Assembly (NCBI GenBank): GCA_023229845.1
Contig: JALNYK010000010.1
Location: forward strand, 29,649 to 93,648
Source: Gallionella sp.
Lineage (GTDB): Bacteria; Pseudomonadota; Gammaproteobacteria; Burkholderiales; Gallionellaceae
Direction of reading: 5' to 3'
Length of the DNA stretch: 64,000 nucleotides
The translations under genes were made by a program, and so were the position numbers. Shown piece by piece: positions 56,226-64,000 of this stretch; within the stretch, counting starts at the first letter, position 1, and each line of letters opens with the position of its first letter. The notes below the pieces were generated by a model. It saw nothing but the letters and a program-made list of their open reading frames with translations. It did not search any database and was not told where the DNA came from.

Positions 56226-56645
56226 CTATTTTTTATTGGGATTGCCTGGTAGCAAATCTGCCAGAGTGCTTTCGTTTAGCGTTGCGAAAAAAGATTTCTG
56301 TGCGTTAAATAAGATTCCCCGTAGGCGGCAGTCCGGGAGTAGCGTGCAGTCGCTATCTATCGCCTCATCCTTCATGCAGAATAGCAGGGCCAAGTTACTT
56401 TCCATCAGCATTACCACGTCACCGATCCGAATATCGGACGCATCTCGCGCAAGGCGTATGCCACCATTCCTGCCGCGCTCGCTGAGAAGCAGTTTCTCGG
56501 CGACCAGCGTCATAGCCACCTTCATTAGGTGCGTACGGGAGATTCCGAAAGACTCGGAGATTTCCGAAATCGTGGCAATCCCATCCTTTCGACCCAGATA
56601 GATCAAGGTGCGCAGCGCGATATCGGTAGATAGATTCAATTGCAT
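56226..56645 (-). CDS. nsrR: Rrf2 family NO-responsive regulator NsrR
   Basis: The 139-residue protein has the Rrf2 winged HTH (about residues 1-70) with SEISESFGISRTHLMKVA and the GRNGGIRLA wing. Its Cys residues at 90, 100 and 106 match the NsrR cluster site, which binds an NO-sensitive [Fe-S] cluster. The gap between the first two (nine residues) is wider than in E. coli (four). The C terminus is the NsrR type (TLADLLPG). It is divergent from the nor operon, which it probably represses. Confidence 0.9.
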   Translation of the reverse strand: MQLNLSTDIALRTLIYLGRKDGIATISEISESFGISRTHLMKVAMTLVAEKLLLSERGRNGGIRLARDASDIRIGDVVMLMESNLALLFCMKDEAIDSDCTLLPDCRLRGILFNAQKSFFATLNESTLADLLPGNPNKK

Positions 56646-56704
56646 GAGGGTTCTTCAGTCTCTGTTTGGTTGCGAATTATAGGCCGGTGATCGATTCAAC
56701 ACAG

Positions 56705-56737
56705 GATGCGCATCAATATATTCATATTGCTTGCATC
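56705..56737. promoter_or_regulatory. dyad in the nsrR-nor intergenic region
   Basis: GATGC-N4-CAATAT (from 56705) and, on the opposite strand, GATGC-N3-CAATAT (from 56737) form a near-perfect inverted repeat. The right half on the minus strand reads AAGATGCAAGCAATAT, close to the AAGATGCA half-site of NsrR operators. A second dyad, GCAAT/ATTGC, lies at 56765-56780. These are the best candidates for NsrR or Dnr control of nor and nsrR. Confidence 0.6.
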
Positions 56738-56802
56738 TTTTGTGCCGCAGGAATACATTTACGAGCAATGAATCAATTGCTGCTGGCAAACATGGGGGGG
56801 AT

Positions 56803-57132
56803 ATGATCGAACCAGCCAGTCTTTCCGACTTCTTCACGATTTTCTTTGCTTCGGCCATGGTCATCCTGCTTGGCGCGCTTTATGCGTTGCTGTTCGCTTA
56901 TGCGCGCATCAGGACTGTGCGATGGCTGATGCCGCTGGCCTACCTGTCTTATGCGGGCCTGTTCGTTTCCACGCTGGTTCTGGCACAAGCCGCCAATCTG
57001 CTGTCCCACCCGCTGTGGGCGACAGTGGTGGGGTGCATGTTGCTGGGCTATTTGCTCGCGCCGCACGGGATCTGGCATCTGTGCGTCGGCACGCATGCGC
57101 GGGCAGAAACTGTGCCCGCCAAGAGTTCATAA
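56803..57132 (+). CDS. small membrane protein encoded before norC, unknown function
   Basis: The 109-residue protein has about three hydrophobic segments: FFTIFFASAMVILLGALYAL, LMPLAYLSYAGLFVSTLVLA and ATVVGCMLLGYLLAPHGIWH. It begins MIEPASLSDFFTIFF, after a G-rich ribosome binding site (seven G from 56794). It precedes norC by 28 bases and is likely part of the nor operon. It is unlike NorD, NorE, NorF or NorQ by eye. A His in HGIWH and Cys residues are available for metal binding. Confidence 0.7.
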   Translation: MIEPASLSDFFTIFFASAMVILLGALYALLFAYARIRTVRWLMPLAYLSYAGLFVSTLVLAQAANLLSHPLWATVVGCMLLGYLLAPHGIWHLCVGTHARAETVPAKSS

Positions 57133-57160
57133 ATTCTTAACACAAGAAAGGGAGAAAGCT

Positions 57161-57754
57161 ATGTCAACGGATCAATGGTGGGCGTCGGAATCGTTCTGGC
57201 GCAAGACGGCGATATGGGTAACGGGCGGTTCGTTCGTCGTACTCATGCTGCTGACGATGGACACGATATCGCAGATCAGTGTGGGTACGACGCGGGTGCC
57301 GGCGTATTCGGTGATCAATCATCGCATCGAATACAAGTTCGATGAGCAGCGCCGCGTGCAGGTGCCGGTGATCGGCGCGAAGGAGCCGCTATTCGGCAAG
57401 GAGCTGAACGAAGAGGAAGCCGAGGCGCTGGTCAAGCTGGGCAAGCTGACCACGCAATCCAAGAACTGTATGAACTGCCATACCCTGCTGGGCAACGGTG
57501 CCTACTACGCCCCCGACTTGACCAAGGCCTGGCTCGACCAGTATTGGGGCACCAAGGAGATACGCGAGGAGCAGATGCTGGCGTTCATCAAAGATCCGTC
57601 AGACAAGCTGCACAACAGCATGGGGCGTCGCATGCCTAAGCTGGATATCACTGATGAAGAAGCGCGCGGCGTAGTGGCCTTCCTGAAATGGATGTCCAGC
57701 ATCGACACCAACGGCTTCCCCTACAACTTCAAGTCCATCGAACAGGAGAAATGA
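57161..57754 (+). CDS. norC: nitric oxide reductase subunit C (cytochrome c)
   Basis: The 197-residue protein has an N-terminal membrane helix (about residues 12-36), a CMNCH haem-binding motif (about residues 105-109) followed by TLLGNGAYYAPDL and Met-containing MPKLDI for the axial ligand. It donates electrons to NorB. Typical NorC proteins have about 146 residues; here about 50 extra residues lie between the helix and the haem motif. GGGAG ribosome binding site before the ATG. Next gene overlaps or touches it. Confidence 0.94.
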   Translation: MSTDQWWASESFWRKTAIWVTGGSFVVLMLLTMDTISQISVGTTRVPAYSVINHRIEYKFDEQRRVQVPVIGAKEPLFGKELNEEEAEALVKLGKLTTQSKNCMNCHTLLGNGAYYAPDLTKAWLDQYWGTKEIREEQMLAFIKDPSDKLHNSMGRRMPKLDITDEEARGVVAFLKWMSSIDTNGFPYNFKSIEQEK

Positions 57755-57756
57755 TC

Positions 57757-59202
57757 ATGGCTACGCCAGGAATATGTGACAGCGCCAACCTGAACGGTGG
57801 GCAGAAACTGGCGGTGAAGTATTTCATCGTCGCCATTACCTTGTTCGGTGCGCAGGTGCTGTTTGGCATGCTAGCCGGACTGCAATACCTGTATCCGGAT
57901 TTCCTCTACGGCGTACTCGATTTCAGCGTCAACCGCATGGTGCATATCAACGCGCTGGTGGTATGGATGCTGTACGGTTTTCTCGGCTCGGTGTACTGGT
58001 TGCTGGAGGAGGAGTCGCAGCATGAGGTGGTCGGCCTGAAACTCGGCAATCTGATCTTCTGGGTGCTGACAGCGGCGGTCACGGTCGTGGTGCTGGTATA
58101 CCTGTTTGTGCAGATCGGTCCGGGCAAGGAGTCCTCGATCTGGCTGATCAATGAAGGTCGAGAATACATCGAGGCACCGCGTTGGGCCGACATCGGCATC
58201 GTGGTCAGCGTGTTGGTGGTTTTCTTCAATGTAGCAGCCACCTTCAGCAAGGGACGCTACACCGGTATCGCCGGGGTGTTGGTGCTGGATATGTTGGCGC
58301 TGTTCGGTATCTACCTAGCCGGTATGTTCTACACCACCAACATCTCCATCGACCAATACTGGTGGTGGTGGGTGATCCACCTGTGGGTGGAAGCAACTTG
58401 GGAGGTGATGGTCGCCTGCATCATGGCCTACGGCCTGATGAAAGTGCTGGGCGTGCGCCGCAAGATCGTCGAGACTTGGCTGTACATCGAGGTCGCACTG
58501 ATGTTCGGCTCCGGCATTCTCGGACTCGGCCACCACTACTTCTGGATCGGCACACCGGAATACTGGTTCAGCATCGGTGGCTTCTTCTCCGCGCTGGAAC
58601 CGATCCCGTTGGTGGCGATGGTGGTGCATGCGGTGTTCGACGCGGGCGCACGCCATGCAAAGAACTCCAACCACCCGACCATGGCTTGGCTGATCGCACA
58701 CGCCTTCGGCAACTTCTTCGGCGCGGGCGTGTGGGGCTTCATGCACACCCTGCCGCAGATCAACCTGTATACCCACGGCACACAGTGGTCGGCTTCGCAC
58801 GGTCACCTCGCATTCTTCGGAGCCTACGCCACCATCATCATCGCCATGTTCTACCTGGCGGTGCAAAAGTGGCGAGGAGACGTGTGGATGTCGGGTGAGC
58901 TACCCGGCAACGGTTGGAAATGGAAGTGGTCGCTGGGCCTGCTCAACCTCGGCATGGTGGGCATGACCATGTCCATGCTGGTGTCCGGTTATGTGCAGTC
59001 ACAGATTGAACGCGCTATCGAAGGCTCCAGCTGGATCGGCTACTTCGCCGCACAGGGGCATCCGTGGTTCGTACAAGGCATGTGGTGGCGTGAATTGTTT
59101 GGCGTGATGTTTACGCTCGGTTTCGTGCTGCTGGTATGGGATCTGATGACCATAGGCCGCGGCGAGAAGCGCGTCTTGGTTCCTGCGGCGTTGGACGAAT
59201 AA
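57757..59202 (+). CDS. norB: nitric oxide reductase subunit B
   Basis: The catalytic subunit of cNOR. The 481-residue protein has 12 hydrophobic segments. Ligand residues match: RMVHIN (low-spin haem His), HLWVEATWEVM (FeB His and two Glu), GLGHHYFWIG (two FeB His), SALEPIP (Glu) and SASHGHLAF (haem ligands). No NorD or NorQ genes follow within the window. An ATG at 57751 overlaps the norC stop (ATGATC), but the AGGAG site is better spaced from 57757. Confidence 0.96.
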   Translation: MATPGICDSANLNGGQKLAVKYFIVAITLFGAQVLFGMLAGLQYLYPDFLYGVLDFSVNRMVHINALVVWMLYGFLGSVYWLLEEESQHEVVGLKLGNLIFWVLTAAVTVVVLVYLFVQIGPGKESSIWLINEGREYIEAPRWADIGIVVSVLVVFFNVAATFSKGRYTGIAGVLVLDMLALFGIYLAGMFYTTNISIDQYWWWWVIHLWVEATWEVMVACIMAYGLMKVLGVRRKIVETWLYIEVALMFGSGILGLGHHYFWIGTPEYWFSIGGFFSALEPIPLVAMVVHAVFDAGARHAKNSNHPTMAWLIAHAFGNFFGAGVWGFMHTLPQINLYTHGTQWSASHGHLAFFGAYATIIIAMFYLAVQKWRGDVWMSGELPGNGWKWKWSLGLLNLGMVGMTMSMLVSGYVQSQIERAIEGSSWIGYFAAQGHPWFVQGMWWRELFGVMFTLGFVLLVWDLMTIGRGEKRVLVPAALDE

Positions 59203-60993
<1,791 letters not shown>

Positions 60994-61011
60994 GCTATTC
61001 AGAGGCAACAG

Positions 61012-61038
61012 AAGGGCGGGAGATTCCCGCCCTTTTTT
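61012..61038 (+). terminator. intrinsic terminator of nirS
   Basis: AAGGGCGGG (61012-61020) pairs with CCCGCCCTT (61026-61034) around AGATT and is followed by T residues. It ends the nor/nir transcript before the TonB receptor gene. Confidence 0.93.
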
Positions 61039-61053
61039 ATGAGATAAGCCGCC

Positions 61054-63288
61054 ATGCGCATCCCTCGAAATAGACTCGCCATTTGCACTTTGCTGCCCGT
61101 TGCATTATGCCCGCCGGCGTTGGCGCAGGAGACATTGATGCTGCCCGAGCTGGTAGTGACTGCGACCCGCAGCACTAGCGCAGCGGAACGCGTGCCGGCT
61201 GCGGTGACCGTGGTGGTGGCGGATGACATCGCGGACCGGGATGTGACACGCCTGGGTGATGCGCTGGAACAGGTTCCTAGTTTGTACCTGCGTGGCGGTG
61301 CACTTGGGCAGTCGCAAGGGACGCAGGGTACGAGCAGTATGTCGCTACGCGGCATCGACCAGTCGAGGACGCTGGTGCTGCTAGATGGGCAGCCGCTGCA
61401 GGATGCTGGGTCGGGCAAGGTAAACTGGCGCGTGCCATTCGTCGAGGACATCGAACGCATCGAAGTGGTGCCTGGGGCCTACTCGGCCCTGTATGGCAGC
61501 AATGCCATCGGCGGCGTGATCAACATCATCAGCAAGCGCCCGGACCGCAAGGAATTCGGTGCGCGCATCCGTCAGGGATCGGGCGATGCTGCGGGTACTG
61601 ATGCGAGCCTATATTTCCGCGACAAGCTGAGCGAAAAATGGGGCATCGTTGCCGGCTTGGGCTACCAAGACCGCGCCAGCTATGTGAACGAGTTCGTGGT
61701 GAAGTCACCCTCGTGCCCGCCACCGCCTGCCGCCTGCACGCCGGGCATCCCCGTTAGCGGTGCACAGGCGATTACTACGCGCGACGGTACGCCGGGCTAT
61801 CTGGTGGGCGACCTCGGCAGGACACCGTGGCGTACACTGAACGCTACGGCCAAACTATTCCACGAGCTGGATGCGCGCTCGACGCTGTATACCGCCATCA
61901 GCCACCAGCAGACCGATCAGCGCCATACGCCGTTCAATTCTTATCTTCGCAATGCGGCGGGCGATACGGTCAGCAGCGGTACGCTGGACATCGCGGGAAA
62001 GCGCGTCGTGCTGAGCAATTACGATTTCACCCTGCTCTCCTTTCAGCCGCTGTATGAGTCCAGCACGCAGTACCGGCTGGGTTACGACGGTGCCGTCAGC
62101 GACGATATGTTGTTGAAGGTGGAACTGGCAAGTATGGTGCGCAAATACCGTTATGCTTTGGCCAGTCCTACCGCTAATTGGAGCAGTGGCAGCGGTACGC
62201 TCGCTGATACGCCCAACCATGCGGTGGATGCTAATGTGCAGCTTGGATTTCCGCTAGGCGAGCGCCACTTTATGGTGGGCGGCTTGGCGCTGCATCAGGA
62301 TGCGGTTGATCAGCGTCTGTCGACGCTCGCCACATGGCGCGATCCATCATCGGCCACAGCTGTGAATGGCGGTTATCACGGCCGGTCGTCTACCTGGTCG
62401 ATCTACGCGCAGGATGAGTTCGGCGCGACGGATAGACTTACGTTCTATCTCGGCGGGCGCTGGGATGAATGGCGTACGCGCGGAGGCAATTTCAGCAACG
62501 GAATACCGCCGGTGGCTAACGTCTATCCCGAGCGCACAGTGGCAGCCTTCAGTCCCAAGCTCTCGGCCGTCTATCGACATGATGCATCGCTAACGCTGCG
62601 TACCTCGTATGGTCACTCCTTCCGCGCACCCACCCATCAGGACCTTTATACTACCTCCACCAGTCGCGGACGTACCACCTCTGGCGACCCGGATCTTCAG
62701 CCAGAGAAAGGCGCGACCTGGGAATTGGGTGGGGACTGGCGACCGCAGGCGGCGAGCAAGTTGAGTGCAACGCTGTATTCGACCGAGTTGCGCGATCTGG
62801 TTTATCTGCAGCAGTTGTCTGCAACCCAATCGCTGCGTATCAACGCCGGACGGGCGCGGGTGAACGGAATCGAGCTCGCTCTTGAAACGCGGCTGGCTAG
62901 CTGGCTCACTCTCGGAGCGAACTATGCGCGCATCGATACCCGCATGCTGGAGAACTTGGCCGATCCGGCTAGCGTCGGAAAACGTCTCACTGATGTGCCG
63001 GATCGCATTATCGGCTTCGCACTGAAAGCACAACAGGGGGAATGGAATGGACGAATGGATGTGCGGTATGTCAGCCATGTTTACTGGACGGCACAGAATA
63101 CTGATGTGGTTGAGGGCGTGCCGGGCAGCTATGACGCACATACTCTGATCGATGTCGGTGTCGGTTACGATCTCTCGAAACATGTCCATGCCAGCCTGAA
63201 CATCAACAATCTGTTCGACCGCAAAGTCTATGCCTATTTCCTGCTGCCGCGCCGCAACCTGAGCGCCGAACTCCGTTTTTCGTACTGA
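61054..63288 (+). CDS. TonB-dependent outer-membrane receptor
   Basis: The 744-residue protein has a signal peptide (to about LAQ, residue 24), a TonB-box-like LPELVVTATR, a plug domain (about residues 40-160; VPAAVTVVVADDIADRDVTR, LYGSNAIGGVINIISKRPDR) and a C-terminal 22-strand barrel ending in LRFSY. The general resemblance is to BtuB/CirA-type receptors. The ligand is unknown; a link to metals or haem used by the neighbouring reductases is only a guess. Start MRIPRNRLAICTLLPVALC is signal-like. It is 15 bases after the nirS terminator. Confidence 0.9.
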   Translation: MRIPRNRLAICTLLPVALCPPALAQETLMLPELVVTATRSTSAAERVPAAVTVVVADDIADRDVTRLGDALEQVPSLYLRGGALGQSQGTQGTSSMSLRGIDQSRTLVLLDGQPLQDAGSGKVNWRVPFVEDIERIEVVPGAYSALYGSNAIGGVINIISKRPDRKEFGARIRQGSGDAAGTDASLYFRDKLSEKWGIVAGLGYQDRASYVNEFVVKSPSCPPPPAACTPGIPVSGAQAITTRDGTPGYLVGDLGRTPWRTLNATAKLFHELDARSTLYTAISHQQTDQRHTPFNSYLRNAAGDTVSSGTLDIAGKRVVLSNYDFTLLSFQPLYESSTQYRLGYDGAVSDDMLLKVELASMVRKYRYALASPTANWSSGSGTLADTPNHAVDANVQLGFPLGERHFMVGGLALHQDAVDQRLSTLATWRDPSSATAVNGGYHGRSSTWSIYAQDEFGATDRLTFYLGGRWDEWRTRGGNFSNGIPPVANVYPERTVAAFSPKLSAVYRHDASLTLRTSYGHSFRAPTHQDLYTTSTSRGRTTSGDPDLQPEKGATWELGGDWRPQAASKLSATLYSTELRDLVYLQQLSATQSLRINAGRARVNGIELALETRLASWLTLGANYARIDTRMLENLADPASVGKRLTDVPDRIIGFALKAQQGEWNGRMDVRYVSHVYWTAQNTDVVEGVPGSYDAHTLIDVGVGYDLSKHVHASLNINNLFDRKVYAYFLLPRRNLSAELRFSY

Positions 63289-63306
63289 CCTTTTACGGAT
63301 AGCATC

Positions 63307-63882
63307 ATGCTGCGACATTTCAATCGCCGCACCGCACCGCACCGTGTTATGTTTTTGGGCGGATCAGTCGATGCCGCGTTTGGGCTTGTACGTGATATCT
63401 CACAGGAAGAGGCCGACCGTGAACGTATCGAGCATCTGGCGTTGCATGATGTGCTTACCGGCCTACCCAATCGGGCTAGTTTTACTCAGCATCTCTCGGC
63501 GGTGATCGGCGAAAGAAATCCCTTTGCGCTGTTGTTTATCGACATCGACGGATTCAAACCGATCAACGACACCTTCGGTCACGATGTGGGGGACATGGTG
63601 CTTATTTCCATCGCGCAAAGATTGAAAGATGCGGTGCAGACTCGCGGTTTCATCGCGCGTCTTGGTGGTGATGAATTCGTTGTTATTTTGCATGGGGTGA
63701 GCACTCAAGATGATATAGAGAAAGTTGGAGGGTGCATCTTGCAGAAAATAGGTTCGCCAATGAACTGTAGCGGAAATGACTGCAAGGTCGGGGCTAGTAT
63801 CGGTGCGGCAATCTACCCGGTGCATGGTCAAGATCAAGAGGGAATCCTAAATGCCGCAGACAATGCCATGTATCATGGCTAA
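63307..63882 (+). CDS. GGDEF-domain diguanylate cyclase, N-terminally short and frameshifted at the end
   Basis: The 191-residue product has a remnant of a PAS/PAC linker (GLVRDISQEEADRERIEHLA, to about residue 45), then a GGDEF domain with LTGLPNRASF, FIDIDGFKPINDTFGHDVGD and the intact catalytic RLGGDEF (residues 118-124). No RxxD inhibitory site is visible. The domain normally ends MYxAKxxGKNRVV; here the frame reads AMYHG and stops, while one base out of frame the sequence continues as MAKRAGKNRVVITG. It begins 18 bases after the TonB receptor gene. Confidence 0.85.
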   Translation: MLRHFNRRTAPHRVMFLGGSVDAAFGLVRDISQEEADRERIEHLALHDVLTGLPNRASFTQHLSAVIGERNPFALLFIDIDGFKPINDTFGHDVGDMVLISIAQRLKDAVQTRGFIARLGGDEFVVILHGVSTQDDIEKVGGCILQKIGSPMNCSGNDCKVGASIGAAIYPVHGQDQEGILNAADNAMYHG

Positions 63883-63934
63883 GCGCGCAGGTAAAAATCG
63901 TGTTGTGATTACTGGGAATTGTTCAAATGGATGA
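63875..63934 (+). other. out-of-frame C-terminal tail of the GGDEF gene
   Basis: Nineteen codons (MAKRAGKNRVVITGNCSNG) in the frame one base away complete the expected end of a GGDEF domain. Removing a single C at about 63874 would restore AMYMAKRAGKN. This is either a real disabling frameshift or a base error. The remaining 66 bases (63935-64000) show no feature. Confidence 0.8.
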
Positions 63935-64000
63935 AAATCTCCCATCTATTTATTAATGGGATCCCATGAATCTGACGGACGGCAATGGCCCTTAAGGGGG

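Overview
The window looks like the chromosome of a betaproteobacterium, most likely in Nitrosomonadales and perhaps near Gallionellaceae/Sideroxydans. That is inferred from gene content and synteny: clpA-clpS facing a cold-shock gene, lolB-ispE-tRNA-Gln-prs-rplY-pth, holC beside pepA, lptFG, a monomeric isocitrate dehydrogenase, and a cd1-type nitrite reductase. I could not run a phylogeny. There are no rRNA genes, no CRISPR array and one tRNA (Gln, UUG).

Region 1 (1-17.8 kb) is housekeeping: partial clpA, clpS, csp, an AsmA-like protein, icd, rluE, rhlE, a small secreted/membrane protein pair, mutM, a Gld-type ABC transporter operon, a TPR lipoprotein, lolB, ispE, tRNA-Gln, prs, rplY and pth. 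Region 2 (17.9-24.2 kb, plus strand) starts with a sigma-54-type promoter and a type IV pilin, then a GT-C-like membrane glycosyltransferase, a polyprenyl-phosphate-type GT2, a GT4, a sugar epimerase and another GT2. Region 3 (24.2-36.9 kb, minus strand) is a surface-polysaccharide cluster with a UDP-HexNAc dehydrogenase, Wzm/Wzt ABC exporter, sulfotransferase, methyltransferase, NeuD-type acyltransferase, GT61, a beta-propeller protein, a FemAB-like acyltransferase and an FdtA/FdtB pair for a dTDP-3-amino-3,6-dideoxyhexose. It is visibly AT-richer in places, carries an IS3 fragment at its upstream part, and holds long homopolymer tracts inside coding regions (a G11 and two C8 runs) that could allow phase variation.

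Region 4 (37-46.8 kb) returns to housekeeping genes: BepA-like protease, rhodanese and TusA-like proteins, valS, holC, pepA, lptF and lptG. Region 5 (46.8-49.1 kb) is a small integrative insertion with a P4-type integrase preceded by repeated 9-mers, a HigBA-type toxin-antitoxin pair and an IHF-beta-like protein. Region 6 (49.1-56.2 kb) holds a secreted Gly/Met-rich protein, then an apparent operon for a tripartite exporter (HlyD adaptor, FtsX-type permease, ATPase) with its TetR regulator, a cytochrome c'-like protein and a TolC-type channel, followed by an EF-hand protein.

Region 7 (56.2-63.9 kb) is a nitrogen-oxide module: an NsrR-like Rrf2 regulator divergent from a small membrane protein gene, norC, norB and nirS, then a TonB-dependent receptor and a GGDEF gene with a frameshift near its end. 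The points most worth a second look are the NirS active site, where a distal-pocket His appears to be displaced by one residue, the pilin/glycosyltransferase module, the homopolymer tracts in the polysaccharide genes, a 159-bp MITE-like element, several intergenic palindromic repeats, and terminator-like hairpins immediately upstream of the csp and rplY ribosome binding sites.
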